Assembly: GCA_030490835.1 (NCBI GenBank)
Contig: CM059977.1
Coordinates: forward strand, 35,671,676-35,735,675
From: Annona cherimola
Taxonomy: Eukaryota; Streptophyta; Magnoliopsida; Magnoliales; Annonaceae
Direction: 5' to 3'
Length of the DNA: 64,000 nt
Shown: in pieces, positions 12,730-22,939 of the stretch
Layout: each line of letters opens with the position of its first letter
Position numbering within the stretch: position 1 is the stretch's first letter
Made by a program: the position numbers and the translations under genes
Notes under the pieces: model-generated
Databases searched by the model: none
Told to the model about the DNA's origin: nothing
The model's input: only the letters and a program-made list of their open reading frames with translations

Positions 12730-13084
12730 AATGATCAAGGTCCACATAGGATAGCTTACACGATAAGTGGTATTAGACTGCTCCCTATCTAGTAGATGTG
12801 GTTTGGAGAGGAAGAGAGTTGAGTCAGTTGATGCCAAGGCTACATGTAGAAGTCCAAAATTTAGTTGCAATTCAAAGATGACCAGATGGAAATTGGTGGA
12901 CTTGTACATCACAGAACTAAATCCCACATTGAAAAAGGGGCTTATAAGTGGGTTTTAAGTAAAATATAGTGTGATGCATTTTAAAGTCATATGGCTGAGC
13001 TGCCAGGTTAGAGTAAACAATATTATGCTCTGTGACCTATAACCCATAGGACCAATGGTTACTTTTCTGAATCTATGTGTAATA
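12730..13084 (+). mobile_element. Second TRIM-like element, 5' LTR truncated
   Basis: Related to the element at 9980-10508. It has a primer-binding-site-like TGGTATTAGACT (12768-12779), then CTAGTAGATGTGGTTTGGAGAGG, which matches CCAGTGGATGTGATTCAAAGAG in the first copy. A complete 3' repeat (12903 to about 13084) follows, with AACTAAATCCCACATTG and TGTGATGCATTTTAAAGTC. Only the tail of the 5' repeat is recognisable before 12765. The two short ORFs here, one per strand, are chance. Confidence 0.55.
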
Positions 13085-13784
13085 GTAAGTAAAGTATTTT
13101 TTAATGAGATTTAACTTATGAAGTTAATTTATTTGGTGGATTATATATCTTCAGAATTTATTTGATGTATTATTTGCTGTGGAATCTATTTAATACAAAT
13201 GGATTGTCGTGGGAATGTATTTGATAAATATTTATCATGAAATTTATTTATTCAATTTTCTACTAAGAAAGTTTTATTGAAATAGAAGAAAATTGTTAGA
13301 ATAATATATGTGATTTAATGGTGAATGTAAGATGATATTTTATTTGGTAGATCTTCTAATGCTTAGAATCACAAGTAATGGATGATTTAAAGAATATAAT
13401 TAAATTTTCATTTTCATTAAGTTCACCATTTGGGATTAACGTATAATATTATATATAAGGCTATCGGATGTTGACTGGTGATTGAATAATGGAATCTATT
13501 ATAGAAGTGATTTTTGTTGTATAATTCAACCAATAGCAATTGGAACTACATCCATGACATCACTATACGGATTTCACTCTTGTTTGGAATATTATAATGG
13601 TTGCTAAAAATGTTATCATACCTCAGGAGGTCAAGTAAAATTAGATCTCATCATGGTATAACTTTCGACTATAATTTACATAATTATACAATGGAGGGCA
13701 ATCTATGCTATAGAATCATATAACTTTTATATTAAAAAATTATATTAATTTCTAGCCATGCTAGAATTTCATGAATTAATATTT
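13085..13784. other. No recognisable feature
   Basis: AT-rich DNA between the second TRIM-like element and the solo LTR. No ORF with family resemblance and no repeat boundary seen. Confidence 0.5.
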
Positions 13785-13789
13785 GAAAG

Positions 13790-16012
13790 TATTGGTCCTG
13801 AGTTTGTGGCAAAACTCAAGAGGGGAGAGGTGAATTTGATTCTTTTAAATATCTTTTAGAATGTAAAACTTATCCCTTGTAAATTAAGTCTCCTTGAATG
13901 AAAATATGGAGAATGATAGAGCAAGCAAAATAACAATGGTAGACATAAGAAATTATAGTGGTTCCACTCTTCCAATAATACACCCTTATGCCTTGGGTTT
14001 CACTATATTAATGAGATTACAATTAGAGTCATTGCTTTTTTGTAGATTCTAGCTCTAAAGGGCTTTTATAAAGATAATACAAGTAGGCGGTGAATCACAC
14101 TCTAATCATATACTATTTGTCTTTACTTTGTCTTGATCTCCAATACCAAGCCAAGTAGAATCATAAAGGAATAGATTAAAGAGGACTCTATACTTTATAG
14201 ATTGTGCAAAAAAGGTTTTAGTACGAAGAAGAACTTGTAGAGCTTAAAGTTGATGAGAGGATTCAACATTTGCAAATGAAATAACACAGTTCTTTTCATA
14301 GAATACTTAAATGATCACTTGAGAACTTGTAAGTTGAAAGGTGAAGGCTTAATAAATGCTCTAGCTAACGCTCTTCACTTCATTTGATGGGTCTTAAATA
14401 ATGGAAGAATAAATTCAAACATTATAAGGTAGGTGGCGCACATCAAATGCGTCAATGTTTGAATTTTTTTGACCGTTACATCACAAGTCGTAGTTGAAGT
14501 TGACTTCGTTTGTGACTTCACCCAAGTCACATACTAGAGTAGACTTGGGGTGCGACTTTGATCAGCGCTTTTCAAGTTCTCGAATTCTCCTCTATAATGC
14601 AATGCTCTTGGAGTTTTATCTTGAGTCTACTTAGTCTTCAACTTGACCTAAGTCGTATGTGGAGTCAACTTCGGGTGCAACTTCGTACGCTCAATTTTCA
14701 GCCAGGTGGTTTATGCAACTCTTAAGTCGACATGGCTATAGAGCTTCGACTAAGTTGCTGATAAAGTCGACTTGGCTGTGCGACTTTGCTTCTCACTTGA
14801 AACTTAAAACTCCTTGACTTTTGTTTCTTTGATTTCATTCTTCCAACTCCTTGATTTGAGTCAACTTGATCATGGACTTGAGTATGTCACTTGATATTCA
14901 GTACTTAGCACTTGAAATATTGCTTGACTCTCCATGAATGTAGGTTGAAATCTTGAGTCAACTTGGCATTTGACTTGACTCAAGTCATAGGATGGATATG
15001 ACTTAGGGTGCAACTTCACATGTTCATCTTTCAGTCAGATAATTTATGTAACCCTCTAAGTTGACTTAGCTATCTACTTGGCCCAAGTCGCAATCGGAGT
15101 AGACTTGGTTTGCTATTGACCTATCTGTACTTCAAAACTTGCATTCCTTCATCCTAAGTCACAACTTAACGTCGACTTAGGGGTGAAACATGGGCTGGGT
15201 TAAGCCCGAATTCGGCTCGCCAAACCCAATTTTGAACGGTGTTAGAACTTATTTTTTCATTACCTGAGCTCGAAGAACCCGAACTCGAGGAATGATTTAT
15301 AAATATGATAGTGTTAGGGTTCAAATGAACACAAGCCCGATTTTTCATTTTATATTTATTATAAATTATATTATATATATACTATTTAAATAATATTTCT
15401 TTATATTTTCATATTTTATGTTATTTATATCTATATTTGAATACATGTTTGGCATATTGTAATTCTATTAAAAATAAAGTATATTATTTTCATTTATACT
15501 TTTCTTTTATTTCTATCATTTACTTTTACATCCATTAATTTTCTTCCTTTATCTTGTTTTTAATATTAATTTTTCTGAAATATTCTTTATATTACTAATT
15601 TTTAAAATATGTAGTTTGATTATATATTATTATGTTTACTTATGTGATTTATTATTATTATTTATTTACATGAAATTCTAAACTTATCGCTCTTAAATAA
15701 AATGTAAATTCATTAATATAAATTCCAACCAGAAACTCAACTCAAACCCAATTTTCAAAAATAGGATTAAGATTTAGGTTTTACAAATAGGGTTAGGGTT
15801 AGGATTGAGGTGAACTCGAATTTCATGAGAACTCAACCCAAGTCGCTTATTTGAGTCGACTTGACTTTGAGACTTAGTCTGGTATAATTTATAAATTGAA
15901 TTTCATCTTGAGAACACTTTACCAAATATGTTAATAACTTGTAATACTCAAAATTGGATTTTTAATCATCAAAATATAGATTGCTTTTAGTTTTCTGATT
16001 GAGTTTACAACA
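13790..16012 (-). mobile_element. Sirevirus-type solo LTR with perfect TSD
   Basis: Flanked by GAAAG on both sides (13785-13789 and 16013-16017), a perfect 5-bp target duplication. On the plus strand it starts TATTGGTCCTGAGTTTGTGG and ends GAGTTTACAACA, so in its own orientation (minus) it starts TGTTG and ends CAATA, with TA replacing the usual CA. It shares its edges and its AAGTCGACTT-type motif clusters (14480-15170, 15840-15870) with the LTRs at 51458, 53582 and 57095. No internal region remains, so it is a solo LTR. About 15178-15840 interrupts the motif cluster with unrelated GGGTTGGG-type sequence. Confidence 0.75.
15178..15840. mobile_element. Nested GGGTTGGG-type insertion in the solo LTR
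   Basis: Between GTCGACTTA and AAGTCGCTT of the host LTR lies unrelated AT-rich DNA that begins AGGGGTGAAACATGGGCTGGG and ends near GAGAACTCAACCC. TAGGGGTGAAA-like starts are common at plant hAT element ends, and a similar start occurs at 59780. No matching right inverted repeat or 8-bp duplication is visible, so the class is uncertain. Confidence 0.4.
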
Positions 16013-16017
16013 GAAAG

Positions 16018-16680
16018 TATATACTAATAATTATTTGATATACATTACTATGATGTGTATAATTTTATTAAAAATTATACAGATCAATGGATATGTGGTA
16101 TTCATGAGAATTGTTGGATTTATATCCCCATGTGTACACACACATATATATTTCAGACTAAATGTAACCCATGCGTAGATGTATAAAAATATATAATATT
16201 ATTATATATTTCTCTAAACAATTTTATTGTGACGTAAATTAATTATTTGATGTTATATAATATCCCACTATATGAAATTAATAATAATTAATGTTATGTA
16301 AATTGTATTTTAGGTCCAATGGCCCCGGCATGGGATACTAAATTTAATAAATTGATAAATAACTTGTTAACATAAAGTTGAATTTATGAATGTAATTAAA
16401 ATTGGTTGAATATTTATGGTGAAATAAATATTAAAATTTATATACTGATGTTAGCACTTGTGTAATTAATAATCATTTAATATAATAACATTGATTATGA
16501 AATTAACATACATTTTTTGAGGGGAGTGGAATTAATATACATCAATTCTATGTTTATGTTAGCGTTTGTATAATTAATTTATATCATAAATTAATTGCTT
16601 AGCATTATAGGATGTTCTTGTGATTGAACTTAATATAAATTATATATTTATATTAGTGGACATTTAAGGTTTAGTGGGCA
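16018..16680. other. AT-rich spacer
   Basis: Very AT-rich sequence with no ORF, RNA gene or repeat boundary that I can support. Confidence 0.5.
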
Positions 16681-16695
16681 TGACAAGTGATATTA

Positions 16696-16957
16696 TTTTT
16701 TATTGGTATATATACACCGAGACATTTGATATTACAATCAAGTGCATTCAACCTTAACACAATGTAAGGACTTTTTAATAAATACCTCCACATCAAAGAG
16801 GAATTTTTAATAAATACCCCCACACAAGGGGAAATTTTTAATAAACCCCACAATAAATATGGAGACTTTTTGGGCCTGCGGGGTTTCGATCCCCCAGCCC
16901 CCACCAATAGGGCAATTTGTGCCCACATGCTGGACCACCAAGCTATACGCCCGGTGG
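16696..16957 (-). mobile_element. tRNA-derived SINE with 15-bp TSD
   Basis: A 262-bp element flanked by TGACAAGTGATATTA (16681-16695) and TGACAAGTAATATTA (16958-16972), a 15-bp target duplication with one mismatch. On the minus strand the head carries an A box TAGCTTGGTGGT (plus 16934-16945) and a B box GGATCGAAACC (plus 16882-16892), the internal RNA polymerase III promoter of a tRNA-like head. The body holds three direct copies of a roughly 33-bp TTTTTAATAAA...CC unit (16768-16860). The 3' end on the left includes CTTGATTGTAATAT and a short A-rich tail. It is non-coding and would have moved with LINE-encoded enzymes. Confidence 0.75.
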
Positions 16958-16977
16958 TGACAAGTAATATTAAATTT

Positions 16978-17439
16978 GAGAAAAATTTACAAATATACCT
17001 ACAAAGTTCAATTAATATTATATTCGTGTTCTTAGATTTGCCAAAATTTCAAATACGCCCACAAGATTTGTATAATATTACAATGTCTCTTCTATTAGGA
17101 TATCTTTAAATTTTTCTGTAAAATAATGATAATGTCTTTTAAGTCGAGTGATACATTTTCAGTTTTTACAAATGTCATAAGCATATTTGTAAAAAATCTA
17201 AAATAATAATAATATGGATAAAAATATAGAAAATAATAAAATGGCAAATATGTCTACAATATTTAGAAATATTGTAAGAGTAATACTCAGTTTAAAAGGT
17301 ATTTTCATCAGTTTATGGAAAAATTTAATGACATTCTAATGGAAGGAACATATTTGCAAGACTGTACAAACTTTATGGACATATATGCAATTCAGATAAA
17401 CTTCAAAACATGGATTACAATGTTGTTTGTAAAAATTTC
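16978..17439. mobile_element. Long-TIR MITE, family M, copy 1
   Basis: Arms of about 110 bp at the two ends are imperfect inverted repeats. The left arm has TTTACAAATATACC ... CACAAGATTTGTA ... TCTTCTATTAG; the right arm has TAATGGAAGG ... TACAAACTTTATGG ... GTTTGTAAAAATTTC. The centre (CTAAAATAATAATAATATGG) has no coding capacity. The same plan recurs at 18223-18689. No convincing target duplication was found. Confidence 0.65.
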
Positions 17440-18222
17440 TAAAGTTAAAAAATAATTTATTAATAGAATGTTGGATTTACAAATGGAATCTAGCGCCTAT
17501 TTAAATATTTGTGGATATATAAAAAAATTATTTTTATTTTCATATTAGAAACTATATAATTAATTTATATAATATAAATTAATTTTTTATTTGATGTTAT
17601 GCAATAATTAGTACTTTTGGTTAATATAAAATGATTTATGTAATTAGTATCATTTATAAATGGATATTTTGGTTTAGTTGGCATGGCATAAGTGTTGAAG
17701 ATGATAAATTAATTTGCAATATATCAATGGAGGATGGATTCTTGAATGTTTAAATAAATCCAAACATTTCATCTTCTAGCGTGTTAAGTATTCAAATGTC
17801 ATTATTTGAGTATGAAGTATAATTTTGACTATATTTGAAGTTATTTTGTAAGAGTAATTGGATCAAATTTAATTTGTTGCTTAAATTATTATGTAGTTCA
17901 ACCATTTATATTAAAAGTGAAAATATATGAGTTATAATATAATTCAACATGATATGCAATATGAATTATTACTTTAAATGTTGTTTAAATATTAAAGTTA
18001 TATTTGTGGATATTCGGTAATTTGAATGAAAATATATTTTTTTACAGATACATATAAACTACAATGTATTCATTAATACGTTTAGTGTGAATCATCATTA
18101 ATCATGCAATTTATATTATTTATGGATATGGTGGGCATAATATTATATATTATTTGTGGATATCCAGTGGACATTATGTAATTATTTATGAATATCATAT
18201 GGGGCACGATAAAAGTATTTTA

Positions 18223-18689
18223 GGGATTTTTACAAATGTGCCTATGAATTGTGATCAATATTTCATTTATGTCTCTAAGTTTACCAAAACTATAAATATG
18301 CACATAAGGTTTGCATAAATTTGTAAGCATATCCCTTCTATTATGATGCCGTTAAATTTTTTGTGAAATAACGATAATGCTCTTTAAGCTAAATATTACA
18401 CTTACATTTTTGTAAATATTATAAGTATATTATAAAATAATCTAAAATAATAATATAGGTGAAAATATATAAAAGAATGAAATAGCAAATATGTCTACGA
18501 TATTTAAAAAGTTGCAAGTGCATTACTTAATTTAAAGGATATTTTCATCATTTTACAAAAAAATTTAATGGCAAAGGAAGACGCTTGCAAATTTTTGTAA
18601 ACCTTGTAGGCATATTTATAATTACGAAAAATTTAAGGACACAGATACAGTATTGGTCAAATTTTGTTGACATGTTTGCAACAATTTCA
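18223..18689. mobile_element. Long-TIR MITE, family M, copy 2
   Basis: Aligns along its length with 16978-17439, in the same order: GATTTTTACAAATGTGCC ... CATAAGGTTTGCATAA ... CCCTTCTATTA in the left arm, GCAAATTTTTGTAAACC ... GCAACAATTTC in the right arm, and the shared CTAAAATAATAATA centre. The arms are more diverged than in copy 1. Short ORFs over it are chance. Confidence 0.65.
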
Positions 18690-18941
18690 TTATTTTTTTA
18701 TGAATTTATTGAATTAAACTCAATGAGTTGGCTTAATACCCAATTAAGTTTGACTTGTGTGGTTAAATTTAATTTATCATATCTAACAAGACGGTTAATT
18801 GGGTTGTCATCGGTACTTGTGATGATAAATTCTAGATCTATTTAAGATTGAACCCAATTATTTGACTCGGTGGCCGAATTAAAGATGGATCATTTGTATA
18901 TTTTAATTGATTCGTTTTACTGAGTTATTCTGATGTGGCAG

Positions 18942-20117
18942 TGTAGCACCCGCCGGGAGCGCTACGGTGGGCTCGGAATGGGTTTCCCGGGCCTTAGAGA
19001 TGTGGGTCGTGTCGGATGGCAACGTGGGCTTTGGATTTCCTGCATTCACATGGGGTAAAAGGAGTTAGGCCTCACGTTTTTCAGAAAAATGGGCATATAG
19101 GCGTTTTCTCGTGGTTTTGGCGGCATGACGGCTAAGACGGGGCTTCCGTACACGGGTCAAGTCACAAATCCGGCAGCATAACGGCAGCGTACTATGCTGG
19201 AATCTGCGGACCCGCGTGCACCCACCTTGCCGAGGCGTTAGTTCAAACACACACACAAGAAAATAATGAAAATGGAGTCGCCACCGATCTTTAAAGGGAG
19301 ATCGGCCCCTATTTAAAGAAATAAGGCACTAGTAATATAGAATCTGGGTTCCAGCCTTCAAGTTGAAGCAAATATGGAGAGATTTGCCAACCCGAGGCGG
19401 TTTACACAGCGTAAGGGGGGAAAATAAAAAAAGGTTTAAGAGAACGGGAGAGGTGGAAAGGGGAAAGTGAGAAGAGAGGCGTGGAGCGCGTAGAGCATGG
19501 AAGCCGGGATGCCGGGGGCGTTGCTGCAGACTCCCGTCCTCCCCTTGGGATGCCTCTCTTCAAGTGTGTTTGAATGAGAGGGGAGCTCCTTCTTTTATAG
19601 ATGGTGGAGTGGGCTTTGGGCTCCCTTGAGGTCATGGACTTGGTCCATGGGCTTGGGCTTAAGTGGGATCATAGACTTGGTCCATGGACTTGGTCTTGAG
19701 TTGGGGTCATGGGCTTTGGGCCTCTTGAATGGTTTTGGACTTGGTTCATAAGCTTGGGTTGGTGGGCTAGAGCTTGGCTTAGCCCATGGCTTTGGGTGGG
19801 CCGTTGTGGAGGCCCAAAATTGTAGAGAAGCCTGCTTCCGAGGCTTTAGTGGGCTAGAGCTTGGCTTAGCCCGTTTGTTTTGTCTGGTGGGCTGCTTTGT
19901 GGAGCCCGTTGTGGTGGCCTGTGGGAGCTTCGCTCTTTGTGGGCCGGATTTAGTTTGTTGAAAAGCCTGCTTCGAGGCTTAGTGGAGCTTCGCTCCGTGG
20001 GCTGAGTGTGGAATGGCCCGCTTGGCTGGCTTGAACTTCTTTTTGTATTGAATTTGATTGGGCTTGAATCTTGTGTCCAATTGTCCGTCTTTGGGCCCCG
20101 AGGGTGGGGTGTCAACA
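18942..20117 (-). repeat. 3' LTR of the Tat element
   Basis: 1176 bp; on the plus strand TGTAGCACCCGCC...GGGGTGTCAACA. It differs from the 5' LTR by a 13-bp extra unit in a GGTCCATGGACTTGG tandem near 19660-19700 and about four substitutions. Internal duplicates of GGGCTAGAGCTTGGCTTAGCCC (near 19766 and 19850) are seen. ORFs across it are mirrored in the other LTR and are not genes. Confidence 0.95.
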
Positions 20118-20130
20118 GCTGCCCCCCTTT
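20118..20130 (-). other. Polypurine tract of the Tat element
   Basis: On the minus strand AAAGGGGGGCAGC lies directly before the 3' LTR start TGTTGACACC. This is where plus-strand DNA synthesis is primed during reverse transcription. Confidence 0.85.
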
Positions 20131-21221
20131 GCCAGAGGCGTCTTGTCGGCGAATGGCAAAGTAACAGACACCCTATGGTCCTAAATAGTTTTTTCAGGTC
20201 ATTGGGTCCCTTTTTTGTAATTTCTGCAAACTTGTGGCGGCTTTTCTGTAATTGAAGCTTGTGGGGGCCTTTTGCGAAACCTCTGTTGGTCTTGTTTTGT
20301 AAAACCGGGAACCTTGCTTTGCTTTTTTGCATTTTTCGTTGAGCGGGGAGACTTTGCAACTTCCAGAAGGTCGTAGGGGCCCGTTTGTAATTTTTCTGGG
20401 CTTAGGGTTCCGGTCGTGGGCCCCTCCCTTTCTCTTCGGTTTCCCTTCTCTTCTCCCTATCGCCGCCGACGTTGCCCCTTAGATTTTCGACTGCCGCTGC
20501 TGCCGATACGCCGTTGCTGCCGCCGACGCCCGTTTTGCCGCTGCCGTCGCCGCGGTTTTCTCCACCACGTTCGGCAGCCACCGTCGCTGTTGGGACCATC
20601 GTTGTCGGGTTTTTCCTCTTCGCGGTTTCCTTTCTCTTCTCCGGCAGTGGTTGGGATCGCTGCCATCACTGTTGGCCGGCTCCTTCCTCGCGTTCGTCCG
20701 ACCGCTGCTCCTGCTCAGACGAAGCTTCGGCTGCTGCCGCTGTCGATCATCGCTGCTGGACTGTGGCCGCTGCCCGGGCTTCTTCCGATCGTCGTCGCGG
20801 CCGGCATAGGTGGTGGGGCTACTGCTGGGGTCTGGCCGTCTTCGCAGCCGCTGGCTTTCCTTCCGCCGCTGGGGTCGTCGAGGATCGCCGCTGCCTTCTA
20901 TTCATCTTCTCCGGCGAGCGCTGGTTGCTTGACTTCTCCGTTTCCGGCCGCCCTTGCCGCTGCTGAGCCTTCGGTGGCCATTGCTTCCGCTCATCTTCCT
21001 TTGCGCCGGCAGAGTCTTCGGGCAGGCGTCACCGTTGACGCTCGTGTGTCGTCGGCGCTGCCGCTGCCACCGTTGTTGTCTCCGGCACTGCATATTGCCG
21101 TCACTACCGCCTCCGGCTAAGGCTGTTGCCTCGTTTGTTGCTGCTGTTGAGCTTGCCTGATTGGAGTCCATTGCCAGTCGGCTGTTCTGCTTCAGGCCGT
21201 CGTTGAGTTCTGGTAAGGCTG

Positions 21222-21245
21222 TTTTTTTTTTTTTTTTTTTTTTTT
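21222..21245. repeat. T24 homopolymer
   Basis: 24 consecutive T on the plus strand (A24 on the element sense strand). It probably varies in length between copies and reads. Confidence 0.9.
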
Positions 21246-22420
21246 GCTTACTTGCTTTTCTGCCTATACTTGCATTGTTGGTTTGTGAAAAAAAAAATGC
21301 CTTAGAATAATTTTGAAACTTAGAGAGATTGTTAGGAGTCCGTTTCCCATCATAGTTGAGTTGCCATTTTGAAAGTGGTGATCTCCACATTTGAAATTTG
21401 GTGTAGGCGACGCCTTTTCATTCCTTGTAGTGGTCCTATTGCTGGAATAGAGGGTAGTTCCGTATATGCCTTCGCCTTTTGTCTTGTTATGCGGATATCC
21501 CCTTTATGTGACCACTTGCCTTTTGCCTTTTTGGGTTGAAACATTTGTCTCTTGATGTGGCTACCATGACGTCTTCTCTTTTGTATGTGCTGAGCTTCCT
21601 TTACTTTATGTTGCTTATGTTTGCCCGGGGTAGCTACCTCTTTCGGTTGTGTGATAGCCTTTCGATATTGCTTGGGTGGCTGCGACCTTTATCATAACCT
21701 CTCTTTTTTCTCTTTTTGGTTTTTTGTTTTTTTGTTTTTTTGTTTTGTTTTTGTTTGTTTTTTGTTTTTTGATTTTTGTTTTTTTTTTTTTGGTTTTTAC
21801 AAGCTTGAAATGGTGGTGTAAACTGACCTTATATGATTTTGCTCGGGGCATGATGCTTGTCATGCTGCTTGTTGCCTTGTGTTGACCCATCGCCTTTTAT
21901 GTTGCAGTTGCCAAAATATCTTCTAGAAAGGAGTATGGCTTACGTCCTTAGGATAGAGCAGTATGGCTCAAACCTAACAAGCCAGGCGGATTGGTGAACA
22001 TGCCCATCGAGATTCCCGATGATGCAACATGAGAAGGCAAGAAGACTTCATCTTCAACGGCTAGAGTTTCGGCTGCGGGAACCTTCTCGGTCGATTGCCA
22101 CAAGGCTCCGGGTGGTGACGTTCTTGCTCGAGCTAGGGCTGTCAGCGGGACGCCTTGAAGACTTTTCTTCATTTTTTTCTCTTTTGGCCAAATTGCATTT
22201 TTGTGAATCTGAATGCTTGTATGCCCCATTTTTGGATGTAAAGCCGTGTGAATACCGGCTCATTTTTGGAGGATGTGTCTGCATGATTTGTTGCTTTTGC
22301 AGGGCATGAATCTTGTAAACTTCTTCTTCTTGACGTCCCTTGTAATGCTTTGATCACTTGTAGGCCATTTGGCCATTGAGAATTCTGCATAGGAGTGCTG
22401 TAAAATTTTTTATATATATA

Positions 22421-22441
22421 GACCTAAAAACTTTTTAGGTC
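22421..22441. repeat. Perfect hairpin, 3' copy
   Basis: GACCTAAAAACTTTTTAGGT plus a final C is a near-perfect palindrome with a 10-bp stem and a single central base. The same 20 bases recur at 29421-29440, so the pair brackets gag-pol. Confidence 0.85.
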
Positions 22442-22573
22442 TACGTGCATGTTTCCAGCAGCAGCAGTTCTGCACTTGTGATTTGCATTTGATTTCTCGA
22501 GAGATGCATAAAAGCGACTTCTGGATGTTCCTCTTGCCTTGCTGCCGCATCATTACTTCAATGGTGAGCCCTT

Positions 22574-22939
22574 TTATGCATAGAACTTCTTGACATGGTC
22601 CGAACTTATGATTTCGGCCTTTCCGTTGTCTTCGGGTTTTGAGATGGCTAACGCTCCGTTTGATAAAACTTTGGCTATAACCCACGGACCTTCCCAATTA
22701 GGCCTAAACTTGCCTCTTTTATCCGCGGGATGAACAAGTAGGATCCTTTTCATAACGAGGTCACCCTCTTGGAAGTTCTTAGCTTTTACCGATCGGTTAT
22801 AGGCCCGTGCCATTCGCCGTTGATATGCTTGGGTGTGGTGAAGAGCTTGAATTCTCTTTTCATCAAGCAAATCCAGTTGGGATTGACGTGTTTGCATCCA
22901 TTCTTCCATTTCTAATTCGCTCTCCTTCAATACCTCCAA
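22574..22939 (-). pseudogene. pol 3' end: integrase C-terminal part
   Basis: A 121-codon reading frame continuing pol after a frameshift. It carries the C-terminal part of a Ty3/gypsy integrase: a helical stretch with QRRMARAYN and then the GDLVMKR...GKFRPNWEGPWVI block, the SH3-like DNA-binding domain of plant gypsy integrases. It overlaps the end of the main pol frame by 13 bases in another frame, consistent with loss of one base near 22940. It ends at a natural-looking stop after HVKKFYA, so pol should end here. Confidence 0.9.

Larger units (their letters stand above)
20131..22573 (-). other. Long 3' non-coding region of the Tat element
   Basis: About 2.4 kb between the end of pol and the polypurine tract, typical of Tat elements. 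It has an unusual GC-rich block (20416-21170, rich in CCGCTGCCG-like triplets) in which several frames stay open; the longest (20416-21120, 234 codons) runs antisense to the element. Some Tat elements do carry an extra antisense ORF here, but this product is a low-complexity Arg/Pro/Ala/Leu mixture with no domain I recognise. A T24 run (21222-21245) and a TTTTTTG-rich stretch (about 21715-21795) follow. The compositional break suggests captured host sequence, but that is inference. Confidence 0.6.

Noticed and set aside
16867..16957. Functional tRNA gene
   Set aside because: A and B boxes are present, but no cloverleaf or acceptor stem can be formed and it is the head of a SINE with a 15-bp TSD.
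19065..19635. ORFs present identically at 19065-19635 and 29724-30294
   Set aside because: They lie in the two LTRs of the same element and do not look like coding sequence.
20416..21120. 234-codon plus ORF as a host gene
   Set aside because: Low-complexity composition, several frames open at once due to GC richness, and location inside a retrotransposon between pol and the polypurine tract.
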